DNA of 64,000 bases from Pseudomonas tensinigenes (GCF_014268445.2 NZ_CP077089.1:62001-126000), one strand, 5' to 3'; shown: positions 43,497-52,855, numbered from the stretch's first letter. The notes: generated by a model from the letters alone, not told the origin. Numbers and translations are program-made.

Positions 43497-44330
43497 TCAA
43501 CCGTATCGACCGGTGATGTAGTCTTCGGTCTGCTTCTTCGCCGGATTGGTAAACAGGGTATCGGTGTCGCCGAATTCCACCAGTTTGCCCATGTACATGA
43601 ACGCCGTGTAGTCGGACACACGCGCCGCCTGCTGCATGTTGTGGGTCACGATGACGATGGTGAACTTGGATTTCAGCTCGTAGATCAGCTCTTCGACTTT
43701 CAGGGTCGAGATCGGGTCGAGGGCCGAGCACGGTTCGTCGAGCAGCAGCACTTCCGGCTCAACCGCGATGGTACGGGCGATCACCAGACGTTGTTGCTGA
43801 CCACCGGACAGGCCGAGTGCCGATTCGTGCAGACGGTCTTTGACTTCGTCCCACAGTGCCGCGCCTTTCAACGCCCACTCGACCGCTTCGTCGAGGACGC
43901 GCTTCTTGTTGATGCCCTGGATGCGCAAGCCGTAGACCACGTTTTCGTAGATGGTCTTCGGGAACGGGTTGGGCTTCTGGAACACCATGCCGACGCGGCG
44001 ACGCAGCTCGGCAACGTCTTCGCCTTTGCGATAGATATTGTTGCCGTACAGGTTGATCGCGCCTTCTACGCGGCAGCCGTCAACCAGGTCGTTCATGCGG
44101 TTGAAGGTACGCAGCAGCGTCGACTTACCGCAGCCGGACGGGCCGATGAACGCGGTCACGCGCTGCTTCGGGATGTTCATGCTGACATCGAACAGCGCTT
44201 GTTTCTCGCCGTAGTACAGGCTCAGGCCCGGTACTTCGATGGCCACGGTTTCCTGCTCGAGACTGAGGCTCTGCTTGTCGCGGCCCAGGGCAGACATATT
44301 GATGCCGTGGGTATGTGTTTCGTGCTGCAT
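43497..44330 (-). CDS. pstB: Phosphate ABC transporter ATP-binding protein PstB
   Basis: ATPase of the high-affinity phosphate importer, 277 residues. Walker A is GPSGCGKST, the ABC signature LSGGQQQR, Walker [15 protein letters not shown], and the H-loop [15 protein letters not shown]. The ATG at 44330 ([12 protein letters not shown]) has GGAG 8 bases upstream, so I prefer it to the GTG three codons before. It is separated from pstA upstream by a palindromic element. Confidence 0.96.
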   Translation of the reverse strand: MQHETHTHGINMSALGRDKQSLSLEQETVAIEVPGLSLYYGEKQALFDVSMNIPKQRVTAFIGPSGCGKSTLLRTFNRMNDLVDGCRVEGAINLYGNNIYRKGEDVAELRRRVGMVFQKPNPFPKTIYENVVYGLRIQGINKKRVLDEAVEWALKGAALWDEVKDRLHESALGLSGGQQQRLVIARTIAVEPEVLLLDEPCSALDPISTLKVEELIYELKSKFTIVIVTHNMQQAARVSDYTAFMYMGKLVEFGDTDTLFTNPAKKQTEDYITGRYG

Positions 44331-44345
44331 GGTTCTCACTCCGTT

Positions 44346-44417
44346 CGTAGCTGCGAGCTTCTAGCTGCAAGCTGCAAGTTTGAGCAAAAGCGGCTTGTAG
44401 CTTGCCGCTTGTGGCTA
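44346..44417. repeat. AGCTGCAAGC-type palindromic element, copy 3 (pstA-pstB gap)
   Basis: Contains TCTAGCTGCAAGCTGCAAGT and the opposite-strand words GGCTTGTAGCTTGCCGCTTG. It fills almost the whole gap between the two genes. Confidence 0.65.
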
Positions 44418-44423
44418 ATGGCT

Positions 44424-46094
44424 TTAGCTATCCAGTGCTTTGTATTTTTCGCGCAGGTGGTTACGGATATACACCGCCGACAGGTTCAACGTCGCGATTA
44501 CCAACACCAGCAACAGCGCCGTGGCGTACACCAGCGGGCGGGCCGCTTCGACGTTCGGGCTCTGGAAGCCGACGTCGTAAATGTGGAAGCCCAGGTGCAT
44601 GATCTTCTGATCCAGGTGCAGGTACGGGTAGTTGCCGTCCACCGGCAGCGACGGCGCCAGTTTCACCACACCGACCAGCATCAGCGGCGCCACTTCACCG
44701 GCGGCACGGGCCACGGCGAGAATCATGCCGGTCATCATTGCCGGGCTGGCCATCGGAATCACAATCTTCCACAAGGTTTCAGCCTTGGTCGCGCCGAGGG
44801 CCAACGAGCCTTCACGCACGGTGCGCGGAATACGCGCCAGACCTTCCTCGGTCGCGACGATCACCACCGGCACCGCCAGCAGTGCCAGCGTCAGCGAGGC
44901 CCACAGCAGGCCCGGTGTACCGAAGGTCGGTGCCGGCAATGCTTCCGGGAAGAACAAGCGGTCAACCGAACCACCCAGCACGTAAACGAAGAAGCCCAGA
45001 CCGAATACGCCGTAAACGATCGCAGGTACACCCGCCAGGTTGTTCACCGCGATACGGATGATCCGTGTCAGGGTGTTCTGTTTGGCGTATTCACGCAGGT
45101 ACACCGCCGCCAGCACGCCGAACGGGGTGACGATCATCGCCATGATCAACGTCATCATCACGGTGCCGAAGATCGCCGGGAAAATCCCGCCTTCGGTGTT
45201 CGCTTCACGCGGGTCGTCCGAAAGGAATTCCCAGATCTTGCTGAAGTAGAAGCCGACCTTGGTGAAGGTGCTCATCGCGTTCGGCTGGTAGGCGTGAACC
45301 ACTTTGCCCAGACCGATTTCAATCTCTTTGCCGTTGGCATCACGAGCGGTCAGGGCATCGCGGTTGAACTGCGCATGCAGATCGGCCAGACGCGCTTCGA
45401 TGTCCTGATAACGCGCATTCAACTCGGCACGCTCGGACTCCATGTCCGCTTGCGCGGTGGCGTCGAGTTTGCCTTCCAGTTCCAGTTTGCGACCGTGCAG
45501 ACGGATACGCTCCAGCCCTGCGTTGATCGCACCGATATCGGTTTTTTCCAGCGACTTCAGTTGTGCCGCCAGACCGTTTACACGGTTGATCCGCGCCTGC
45601 AGCTCAGGCCAGGCAGCCTCGCCCTCGGCGATGACTTTGCCGTCCTGTTTGACGTTGACCAGGTAGCCGTAGAAGTTGCCCCACTCGCGACGCTCGATCG
45701 CCATCAGTTCTGGCGGCGTGGTCTGGTTGGTCAGCCACTCGCCGACGATCCAGGTGAAGTCGTTGCCGTTCAGGTCACGGTTGCCGACCTTGATCAGCTC
45801 GCGGGTCATGAATTCCGGGCCTTCATCGGGCACCGGCAAACCGGCGCTCTTCAGACGGGCGCGAGGCACTTCTTCTTTCTGTACCACTTCGCCGATGACC
45901 AGGTGATTGGCCTGGCCCGGTACGTCGTAGTTGGCGTGGACCAGGTCCGCCGGCCAGAAGTGACCCAGACCGCGCACGGCAATCACCGCCAGCAGGCCAA
46001 TGGTCATGATGACCGCGATGGACACCGCGCCACCGCTGATCCAGACGCCCGGGGCGCCGCTCTTGAACCATCCTTTCAGGGAGTTCTGTTTCAC
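44424..46094 (-). CDS. pstA: Phosphate ABC transporter permease PstA, long form
   Basis: Inner-membrane permease, 556 residues, far longer than the roughly 300 residues of enterobacterial PstA. One N-terminal helix is followed by a large soluble region of about 200 residues, with a coiled-coil-like part (EKTDIGAINAGLERIRLHGR and a Glu/Ala/Leu-rich stretch), before the conserved six-helix core. The EAA-type loop is visible (REGSLALGATKAETLWKIVI). Long PstA is the usual form in Pseudomonas. The gene starts 16 bp after pstC. Confidence 0.95.
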   Translation of the reverse strand: MKQNSLKGWFKSGAPGVWISGGAVSIAVIMTIGLLAVIAVRGLGHFWPADLVHANYDVPGQANHLVIGEVVQKEEVPRARLKSAGLPVPDEGPEFMTRELIKVGNRDLNGNDFTWIVGEWLTNQTTPPELMAIERREWGNFYGYLVNVKQDGKVIAEGEAAWPELQARINRVNGLAAQLKSLEKTDIGAINAGLERIRLHGRKLELEGKLDATAQADMESERAELNARYQDIEARLADLHAQFNRDALTARDANGKEIEIGLGKVVHAYQPNAMSTFTKVGFYFSKIWEFLSDDPREANTEGGIFPAIFGTVMMTLIMAMIVTPFGVLAAVYLREYAKQNTLTRIIRIAVNNLAGVPAIVYGVFGLGFFVYVLGGSVDRLFFPEALPAPTFGTPGLLWASLTLALLAVPVVIVATEEGLARIPRTVREGSLALGATKAETLWKIVIPMASPAMMTGMILAVARAAGEVAPLMLVGVVKLAPSLPVDGNYPYLHLDQKIMHLGFHIYDVGFQSPNVEAARPLVYATALLLVLVIATLNLSAVYIRNHLREKYKALDS

Positions 46095-46110
46095 AGACTT
46101 CTACCTTTGC

Positions 46111-48393
46111 TTAAAGCGACGAGTATTTCTTGCGCAGACGCTGACGAATCAGTTCTGCCAGGGTGTTCATGACGAAGGTGAACAACAGCAGCACCAGCGC
46201 CGAGAGGAACAGCACGCGGTAGTGGCTGCCGCCGACTTCCGACTCGGGCATTTCCACCGCGACGTTGGCGGCCAGGGTGCGCAGGCCTTCGAACAGGTTC
46301 ATTTCCATGACCGGGGTGTTACCGGTGGCCATCAGCACGATCATGGTTTCGCCGACCGCGCGACCCATGCCGATCATCAGCGCCGAGAAGATCCCCGGGC
46401 TGGCGGTCAGGATCACCACGCGAGTCATGGTCTGCCACGGCGTGGCACCGAGGGCCAGCGAGCCAAGCGTCAGGCCGCGCGGCACACTGAACACGGCGTC
46501 TTCAGCGATCGAGTAGATGTTCGGGATCACCGCGAAGCCCATGGCCAGACCGACCACCAGAGCGTTGCGCTGGTCGTAGGTGATGCCCAGATCGTGGGAG
46601 ATCCACATGCGCATGTCACCGCCGAAGAACCAGTTCTCCATGAACGGGCTCATGTACAGCGACAGCCAGCCCACAAACAGAATCACCGGAATCAGCAGCG
46701 CACTTTCCCAGCCATCCGGGACTTTCAGGCGGATCGATTCAGGCAGGCGGCTGAAGGTGAAACCGGCGACCAGAATGCCGATCGGCAGCAACATCAGCAG
46801 GCTGAAGATGCCCGGCAGATGCCCTTCGACATATGGCGCGAGGAACAGGCCGGCGAAGAAACCGAGGATCACCGTCGGCATCGCTTCCATCAGCTCGATC
46901 ACCGGTTTGACCTTGCGGCGCATGCCCGGGGCCATGAAGTACGCGGTGTAGATCGCCGCGGCAACGGCCAGTGGAGCAGCGAGCAGCATGGCGTAGAACG
47001 CAGCTTTCAGAGTGCCGAAGGTCAGTGGCGACAGGCTCAGTTTCGGTTCGAAATCGGTGTTGGCGGCGGTCGATTGCCAGACGTATTTTGGCTCGTCGTA
47101 GTTCTCGTACCAGACCTTGCTCCACAGCGCGCTCCACGACACTTCCGGGTGCGGGTTGTCGAGCAGCAATGGCTGCAGTTTGCCACCGGCTTCGACGATC
47201 ACACGGTTGGCGCGCGGCGACAGCCCGAACAGGCCTTGGCCTTCGACCACCTGATCGACCAGCAAGGTGCGGTGCGCGGTGCTGTGGAACACGCCAAGCT
47301 TGCCGCTGGCATCCAGGGCGAGGAAGCCTTTGCGACGCTCTTCAGCGCTGATTTCAACGATTGGCGTGGTGCCCATCTGGAAAGTGCGGATCTGCTTCAG
47401 GCGCAGCTCGCCATCGGTGTCGCGGGCCATGAACCATTGGGCCAGACCACCCTTGGAGTCGCCGACGATCAGCGAGATACCACCGACCAGTTGCGTGGTC
47501 GCGGTGACTTCAGCGTCAGCGTTTTCCAGCAGTTTGTAGCGCCCGTTGAGGCTCTTGTCGCGCAGGCTGAACACATCGGCCTGAGCGCGACCGTTGACCA
47601 CGTACAGCCACTGCTGGCGCGGGTCGACGAAGATGTTTTTCACCGGCTCAGTCATTTGCGGCAGATCGATACGCTTCTGCTCGTTGGTGACTTCACCAGT
47701 CATCATGTTTTCTTCGCTGGTCAGCGACAGAACGTTGAGTTGCGAACCGGTCGAACCGACCAGCATCAGCGTCGTGTCGGTGGCATTCAGGCTGACATGC
47801 TCCAGCGCACCGCCGGCCTCGTTCAGCGCGATCGGCGTCTCGCCATACGGATACTCGATGGCCGGGCTGATGGTTTTCTTGCCATCGGGGTAGCTGACTT
47901 TATAGGTGTGACGGAACACCAGCGCCTGACCGTTGGACAGGCCCACGGCCACCAGCGGATGGCCCGGCTGGTCTTCACCAATCGAGGTCACGGTGGCGCC
48001 GGCAGGCACCGGCAGATCGACGCGCTTCAGTTCAGCGCCACTGTCGATATCAAAGAACAATGCCTGGCCCTTGTCGGAAACGCGCATGGCCACCTGATTC
48101 TGCTCTTCGAGCGAAATCATCAGCGGCTTGCCGGCGTCCTGCATCCAGGCTGGGGTGATCGAGTCTTTCGCGGTCAGGTCGGCACCCTGGAACAGCGGCG
48201 CAACCACGTAGGCGAGGAAGAAGAAGATCAGGGTGATGGCTGCCAGCACCGCGAGACCGCCAACGAGGACGTACCAGCGGGTGAAGCGATCCTTGAGCGC
48301 GCGAATGCGGCGCTTGCGTTGCAGCTCAGGCGTATTGAAATCAATGCGCTTGGGAGGATTAGTAGTCATTTGGGAATTGGCCAGATCATTCAT
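46111..48393 (-). CDS. pstC: Phosphate ABC transporter permease PstC, long form
   Basis: Second permease, 760 residues. After a first helix (YVLVGGLAVLAAITLIFFFL) there is a soluble region of more than 350 residues with repeated beta-strand-like segments (for example NATDTTLMLVGSTGSQLNVL), suggestive of a beta-propeller facing the periplasm. The C-terminal ~280 residues hold the typical permease helices and the GALALGATPWQTMTRVVILTA-type loop (LGSLALGATPWQTM). The long form is known in pseudomonads; the role of the extra domain is not established. A strong Pho box precedes it. Confidence 0.95.
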   Translation of the reverse strand: MNDLANSQMTTNPPKRIDFNTPELQRKRRIRALKDRFTRWYVLVGGLAVLAAITLIFFFLAYVVAPLFQGADLTAKDSITPAWMQDAGKPLMISLEEQNQVAMRVSDKGQALFFDIDSGAELKRVDLPVPAGATVTSIGEDQPGHPLVAVGLSNGQALVFRHTYKVSYPDGKKTISPAIEYPYGETPIALNEAGGALEHVSLNATDTTLMLVGSTGSQLNVLSLTSEENMMTGEVTNEQKRIDLPQMTEPVKNIFVDPRQQWLYVVNGRAQADVFSLRDKSLNGRYKLLENADAEVTATTQLVGGISLIVGDSKGGLAQWFMARDTDGELRLKQIRTFQMGTTPIVEISAEERRKGFLALDASGKLGVFHSTAHRTLLVDQVVEGQGLFGLSPRANRVIVEAGGKLQPLLLDNPHPEVSWSALWSKVWYENYDEPKYVWQSTAANTDFEPKLSLSPLTFGTLKAAFYAMLLAAPLAVAAAIYTAYFMAPGMRRKVKPVIELMEAMPTVILGFFAGLFLAPYVEGHLPGIFSLLMLLPIGILVAGFTFSRLPESIRLKVPDGWESALLIPVILFVGWLSLYMSPFMENWFFGGDMRMWISHDLGITYDQRNALVVGLAMGFAVIPNIYSIAEDAVFSVPRGLTLGSLALGATPWQTMTRVVILTASPGIFSALMIGMGRAVGETMIVLMATGNTPVMEMNLFEGLRTLAANVAVEMPESEVGGSHYRVLFLSALVLLLFTFVMNTLAELIRQRLRKKYSSL

Positions 48394-48415
48394 GCGCTCA
48401 CCCTAGCGATCCTGT

Positions 48416-48433
48416 ATGACAGAAAGATGACAA
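48416..48433 (-). promoter_or_regulatory. Pho box before pstC
   Basis: Read on the minus strand, TTGTCATCTTTCTGTCAT is almost identical to CTGTCAT-N4-CTGTCAT. It lies 22 bp upstream of the pstC start, so pstC-A-B-phoU likely has its own PhoB-dependent promoter separate from that of pstS. Confidence 0.75.
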
Positions 48434-48496
48434 TGCAGTGACGCAGCTAATCCACCGCCAGCGGGACTGGCAGAGGATCAAAAATTTGAGGTGTGG

Positions 48497-48530
48497 AAAA
48501 GGCCGGCCTGCGAGCAGATCCGGCCTTTTA
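48497..48530 (-). terminator. Terminator after pstS
   Basis: AAAAGGCCGG and CCGGCCTTTT form a 10-bp stem around a 14-base loop. In the minus direction, it follows pstS by 37 bp, has T-richness in its distal arm and should separate pstS from pstC transcription. Confidence 0.75.
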
Positions 48531-48566
48531 CCTGAGTCCGGTGGGGTTCACCCTGAACTCAATTTG

Positions 48567-49565
48567 TTACTTCTTTGCGACAGCGCCGCCTTCTTGCAGA
48601 CCCAGATCAGCCAGTGCTTTTGCAGCAACCTTGGCTGGCAGCGGGATGTAGCCGTCTTTCACCACAACTTCCTGGCCCTGCTTCGACAGCACCAGTTTCA
48701 CGAACTCAGCTTCCAGCGGAGCCAGAGGCTTGTTCGGGGCTTTGTTGACGTAAACGTAGAGGAAACGCGACAGCGGGTATTTGCCGTTCAGGGCGTTTTC
48801 TTCGGTGTCTTCGATGAAGTCAGTGCTGCCTTTCTTGGCCAATGGCACGGTTTTCACGCTGGCAGTCTTGTAACCGATGCCCGAGTAACCGATGCCGTTC
48901 AGCGAGGAGCTGATCGACTGCACCACCGACGCCGAACCTGGTTGTTCGTTGACGTTTGGCTTGTAGTCGCCTTTGCACAGGGCTTCTTCTTTGAAGTAGC
49001 CGTAGGTGCCGGATACCGAGTTACGGCCGAACAGTTGTACTGGCTTGTTGGCCAGGTCGCCGGTCACACCCAGTTCGCCCCAGGTTTTCACGTCGGCTTT
49101 GGCGCCGCACAGACGGGTCGACGAGAAGATCGCGTCAACCTGTTCCATGGTCAGGTGCTGGATCGGGTTGTCCTTGTGCACGAATACGGCCAGGGCATCC
49201 ACAGCCACCGGGATAGCGGTCGGCTTGTAACCGTACTTCTGCTCGAAGGCCGCCAGTTCGGTGTCCTTCATCTTGCGGCTCATCGGGCCCAGGTTGGAGG
49301 TGCCTTCAGTCAGCGCAGGTGGCGCAGTGGCGGAGCCAGCGGCCTGAATCTGGATGTTGACGTTCGGGTATTCTTTTTTGTAGTTCTCAGCCCACAGGGT
49401 CATGAGGTTGGCCAGGGTATCGGAGCCGACGCTGGACAGGTTGCCCGACACACCAGTGGTCTTGGTGTAGCTCGGGATAGCAGGGTCAACAGCGGCAACC
49501 GCGTTGGCAGTCGCAACGCCAGCAGCGACAAAAGTCATTGCCGCCATCAAACGCTTCAGTTTCAT
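48567..49565 (-). CDS. pstS: Periplasmic phosphate-binding protein PstS
   Basis: High-affinity phosphate receptor, 332 residues, with a signal peptide ([20 protein letters not shown], site near AVA-AV). The mature protein has the phosphate-binding Ser/Thr-rich loops [11 protein letters not shown] and [30 protein letters not shown], and the [14 protein letters not shown] segment of the SBP family. A terminator and a separate Pho box for pstC lie downstream, so pstS is expressed in excess of the permease genes. Confidence 0.96.
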   Translation of the reverse strand: MKLKRLMAAMTFVAAGVATANAVAAVDPAIPSYTKTTGVSGNLSSVGSDTLANLMTLWAENYKKEYPNVNIQIQAAGSATAPPALTEGTSNLGPMSRKMKDTELAAFEQKYGYKPTAIPVAVDALAVFVHKDNPIQHLTMEQVDAIFSSTRLCGAKADVKTWGELGVTGDLANKPVQLFGRNSVSGTYGYFKEEALCKGDYKPNVNEQPGSASVVQSISSSLNGIGYSGIGYKTASVKTVPLAKKGSTDFIEDTEENALNGKYPLSRFLYVYVNKAPNKPLAPLEAEFVKLVLSKQGQEVVVKDGYIPLPAKVAAKALADLGLQEGGAVAKK

Positions 49566-49632
49566 GCCTTACTCCTAGCAGATAGGGTGTGTTAAGTCGG
49601 GGCCAAGTATCAGCAGGCCGTGTGAACACTCT

Positions 49633-49650
49633 ATGGCTGAAATATGACAA
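49633..49650 (-). promoter_or_regulatory. Pho-box-like site before pstS
   Basis: On the minus strand TTGTCATATTTCAGCCAT fits the CTGTCAT-N4-CTGTCAT consensus, with the second half weaker. It is 67 bp upstream of the pstS start. Confidence 0.65.
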
Positions 49651-49703
49651 TTGGATGAAAGGCCAGCATTCGGGTTTTTACTGGATGATTCGTAGTGCCC
49701 CCA

Positions 49704-49769
49704 TTCGCGAGCAGGCTCGCTCCCACAGTTGAAATGCATTCCAAATGTGGGAGCGAGCCTGCTCGCGAA
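49704..49769. repeat. REP doublet, inverted type
   Basis: TTCGCGAGCAGGCTCGCTCC and GGGAGCGAGCCTGCTCGCGA flank GAAATGCATTCCA. It belongs to the same form as those at 40274 and 41393. Confidence 0.88.
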
Positions 49770-49799
49770 AGGGCCGGTACTGCTGGAGGAGATTCCGGA

Positions 49800-51098
49800 T
49801 CAGCGCCCCTTCTTCCAGAGCCACGCCCCCACCAGAATCCCCATCGCGCACAGCACCGCCACATAGTAGGCAGGCCCCATCGCGCTTTCTTTCAGCAGGA
49901 GACTGACCACCATCGGCGTCAACCCACCAAAAATCGCATAAGCCACGTTGTACGAGAACGACAGCCCGCTAAACCGCACCACCGGCGGGAACGCTTTGAC
50001 CATCACATACGGCACCGCACCAATGGTGCCGACCAGAAAACCGGTCAGCGCGTACAGCGGGAACAGCCAGTTCGGGTGATCAGCGAGGCTGTGATAGAAG
50101 GTCCAGGAGCTGATCAGCAAGCCCAGGCAACCGAACACGAATACGCGACCGGCGCCAAAGCGATCTGCCAATGCGCCGGAGATGACGCAGCCAATGCTCA
50201 GGAACACGATCGCCAGACTGTTCGATTGCAGCGACTCGGTCGGCGAGAAGTGATAGACCGTTTGCAGCACAGTCGGGGTCATCAGAATGACTACGACGAT
50301 GCCAGCGGAGAGCAACCAGGTCAGCAGCATCGAGATCGCAATCGCGCCGCGATGGTCACGCAGCACCGCACGCAGCGGCACTTCTTCAGCCAGCGCCTTG
50401 CGCAATTGCAGCTCGGCGAATACCGGGGTTTCGTGCAGCCAGCGACGCAGATACACCGAGAACAGGCCGAACACGCCACCGAGCAGGAACGGGATCCGCC
50501 AGGCGTAATCGGACACCTCGGCAGGCGTATAGATGCTGTTGATCGCGGTGGCGACCAGCGAACCGAGCAGAATACCGGCGGTCAGGCCGCTGGTAAGGGT
50601 GCCGCAGGCGTAACCCATGTGCTTTTGCGGTACGTGTTCGGAAACGAAGACCCAGGCGCCCGGCACTTCACCGCCGATGGCCGCGCCTTGAATGACCCGC
50701 ATTAATAGAAGAAGGATCGGCGCCCACATGCCGATCTGTGCATACGTTGGCAGCAGACCCATGATCAGGGTCGGCACGGCCATCATGAAAATGCTCAGGG
50801 TGAACATCTTCTTGCGCCCCAGCAGGTCGCCGAAGTGCGCCATGACAATGCCGCCCAGCGGCCGTGCGAGGTAACCGGCGGCGAAGATGCCGAAGGTCTG
50901 CATCAGGCGCAGCCACTCGGGCATGTCGGCCGGGAAGAACAGCTTGCCGACCACAGTGGCGAAGAAGACGAAGATGATGAAATCGTAAAATTCCAGCGCA
51001 CCACCGAGGGCGGACAGCGACAGAGTCTTGTAGTCATTGCGGGTCAACGGTCGTGCGGGTTGCTCGGGCTGCGCGAGGCTCGAAGGCGCTGTGGTCAT
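49800..51098 (-). CDS. MFS transporter of the metabolite:proton symporter type
   Basis: A 432-residue carrier with twelve hydrophobic segments. It begins MTTAPSSLAQPEQPARPLTR and has the family motifs GALEFYDFIIFVFFATVVG in the first helix, RPLGGIVMAHFGDLLGRKKM in the loop 2-3, and the later SGALADRFGAGRVFVFGCLG loop. This layout fits transporters such as ProP, ShiA or KgtP. A longer in-frame extension (57 codons) upstream of the ATG at 51098 is not conserved in style and is left out. The substrate is unknown. It stands next to pstS as in other Pseudomonas genomes. Confidence 0.92.
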   Translation of the reverse strand: MTTAPSSLAQPEQPARPLTRNDYKTLSLSALGGALEFYDFIIFVFFATVVGKLFFPADMPEWLRLMQTFGIFAAGYLARPLGGIVMAHFGDLLGRKKMFTLSIFMMAVPTLIMGLLPTYAQIGMWAPILLLLMRVIQGAAIGGEVPGAWVFVSEHVPQKHMGYACGTLTSGLTAGILLGSLVATAINSIYTPAEVSDYAWRIPFLLGGVFGLFSVYLRRWLHETPVFAELQLRKALAEEVPLRAVLRDHRGAIAISMLLTWLLSAGIVVVILMTPTVLQTVYHFSPTESLQSNSLAIVFLSIGCVISGALADRFGAGRVFVFGCLGLLISSWTFYHSLADHPNWLFPLYALTGFLVGTIGAVPYVMVKAFPPVVRFSGLSFSYNVAYAIFGGLTPMVVSLLLKESAMGPAYYVAVLCAMGILVGAWLWKKGR

Positions 51099-51474
51099 GG
51101 CAAGGGCTTCTCTTATAGTCGGATCTGCCGCCACAACAACGCTGGCGGTGGCTTGGGCAGGTTCGGCACCATAGCAAATTGTTCGAAAAAGCACATAGAG
51201 GCGCGTAATTGACGGTCGAAATGAGAACCGGATGGTCGTCGTGGAGTCTACCGACCGATATACTCGCAACCTGCTCCGGTTTGTAAGGGGTTGCTGTGCG
51301 AAAACGTCGTTGGCCCGGCCTTTGCTCGGGATTAGCCGGTTTCGCAGAGTTTCTCCTTAGGCGCCTGATGGAAAACGTGACGAACGTAGTAGGTTCGGTG
51401 CTGAATCGTTTTTCCCGAAGACGGCTACCACCAGCAATACCAACGAAGAGTCACGGGTCAGAGGCACCCCCGGC
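51099..51474. other. 376-bp intergenic region without a recognised gene
   Basis: It lies between divergent genes (MFS transporter and thioesterase). A 60-codon frame is present at 51296-51478, but it overlaps the thioesterase start and has no ribosome site. Several A/T-rich words (GATATACTCGC, TTGTAAGG) are compatible with promoters. I see no REP, terminator or RNA gene here. Confidence 0.5.
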
Positions 51475-51879
51475 ATGATAGAGCTCGAACAAGAAGATCC
51501 AATCCCGCAAGGCGACCTGGCCCTGCAAATCACCGCACTTCCACGTGAAACCAACGGCTTTGGCGATATTTTCGGCGGCTGGCTGGTAGCGCAGATGGAT
51601 TTGGCCGGCACCGCAATGGCCAGCCGTGTCGCTGGCGGGCGCGTCGCTACCGTGGCCATTGATCGCATGGCGTTCCTTGTGCCTGTGGCAGTCGGCGCGC
51701 AATTGTCCTTTTATACCCAGACTCTGGAAATCGGCCGCAGCTCGATCCAGATGATGGTCGAAGTGTGGAGCGACGACCCGCTGTCCAGCGAGTGGCGTAA
51801 AGTCACCGAAGCTGTCTTCGTCTTCGTCGCCATCGACGGCAGCGGCCGCACTCGCTCGGTTCCACCGCGCGCGCGCTAA
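51475..51879 (+). CDS. Hotdog-fold acyl-CoA thioesterase (YciA-like)
   Basis: A 134-residue protein of the single-hotdog acyl-CoA hydrolase type. The key pattern is LPRETNGFGDIFGGWLVAQMDLAGTAMA, given here in parts as ETNGFGDIFGGWL and QMDLAGTAMA, where the N-x-x-GD-IFGG segment and the Asp form the active site at the dimer interface. It continues with VATVAIDRMAFLVPVAVG. It should hydrolyse acyl-CoA to free acid and CoA. A GAGG ribosome site is at 51461. Confidence 0.9.
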   Translation: MIELEQEDPIPQGDLALQITALPRETNGFGDIFGGWLVAQMDLAGTAMASRVAGGRVATVAIDRMAFLVPVAVGAQLSFYTQTLEIGRSSIQMMVEVWSDDPLSSEWRKVTEAVFVFVAIDGSGRTRSVPPRAR

Positions 51880-51936
51880 ACCTCGTGGCCGTTTGACGGT
51901 CGATAGTGGTCCTTGTTACTGATCGAGAGCTGTCCC

Positions 51937-52836
51937 ATGAACACGCCCAACGTTGAAGCGGTGAAACTGGATGAACTGAACTGCTGGCGCATCCGCCACG
52001 GTCAGGCCGAAGTGCTGGTGGCCCAGCAAGGCGCGCACATCCTCAGTTATCAGATCGATGGGCAACCGCCGATCATCTGGCTCAACGACAAGGCCGACTT
52101 CAAGACGGGCAAAAGCATTCGCGCCGGTGTACCGGTGTGCTGGCCGTGGTTCGGCAAGTTCGAACGCAACCCGCAGAGCGTGCAGGCCATGTACACCGGC
52201 GAGCAACCGGCACCCGCGCACGGTCTGGTGCGGGCGATGGATTGGGAGTTGGGCGGCATCGAATCAGAGGCTGACGGCGTCAAGGTCGAATTCAAGCTGC
52301 CCTACCCCGAAGGTGGCCTGCCGGGCTGGCCGCATCAGGTCGATCTGACCCTGACCCTGCATCTGTCCGAGCAACTGAGTTTCAGCCTGACCAGCCATAA
52401 CCGTGGCAGTGACAGCGTCAGCCTGAGTCAGGCGCTGCACACCTATTTCGCGGTCAGTGATGTGCGCAATGTGCATGTCGCTGGCGTGGATGGATTGAAG
52501 TACATCGAGACGCTGGATGACTGGAAAACCACCAGTCAGCAAGGCGATCTGCATTTTGCCGGTGAGACCGACCGCATCTACCTCGATGCGCCGCCACAGC
52601 TGAGCATAGTCGACCCGGCCTGGGAACGACGCATTGTGCTGACGGCTACCGGTTCACGCACGGCGGTGATCTGGAACCCGTGGATCGATCGCGCGGCAGC
52701 GTTGGCCGATATGGATAACGATGGCTGGCAGCGCATGTTGTGCATCGAGACGGCGAATGTGATGGATGACGTGGTGAATCTGGCGCCGGGTGCGAGCCAC
52801 ACCATGGGCGTCAGCGTGGCCAGCAAACCGCTCTAA
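51937..52836 (+). CDS. D-hexose-6-phosphate mutarotase (aldose-1-epimerase-like, YeaD type)
   Basis: A 299-residue cytosolic beta-sandwich protein of the galactose mutarotase family, predicted to interconvert anomers of glucose-6-phosphate. Motifs include GAHILSYQIDGQPPIIWLND, PVCWPWFG, HGLVRAMDWEL with a catalytic-type His, and QALHTYFAVSDV with a second His near the middle. IWNPW and CIETANVMDDVV near the C-terminus include the conserved Glu. The ATG at 51937 is preferred over a start eight codons upstream because of the AGAG-type ribosome site and conserved N-terminus. Confidence 0.9.
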   Translation: MNTPNVEAVKLDELNCWRIRHGQAEVLVAQQGAHILSYQIDGQPPIIWLNDKADFKTGKSIRAGVPVCWPWFGKFERNPQSVQAMYTGEQPAPAHGLVRAMDWELGGIESEADGVKVEFKLPYPEGGLPGWPHQVDLTLTLHLSEQLSFSLTSHNRGSDSVSLSQALHTYFAVSDVRNVHVAGVDGLKYIETLDDWKTTSQQGDLHFAGETDRIYLDAPPQLSIVDPAWERRIVLTATGSRTAVIWNPWIDRAAALADMDNDGWQRMLCIETANVMDDVVNLAPGASHTMGVSVASKPL

Positions 52837-52855
52837 TCAACACCGCAATACAAAA

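Noticed and set aside
43476..48441. Two very long plus-strand frames (898 and 813 codons) opposite pstB, pstA and pstC
   Set aside because: Antisense shadows of the pst genes. Their products are low-complexity His/Gln/Arg-rich sequences with no ribosome site or recognisable domain.
51296..51478. 60-codon frame before the thioesterase gene
   Set aside because: It starts at a GTG without ribosome site, overlaps the thioesterase start, and its product has no recognisable feature.
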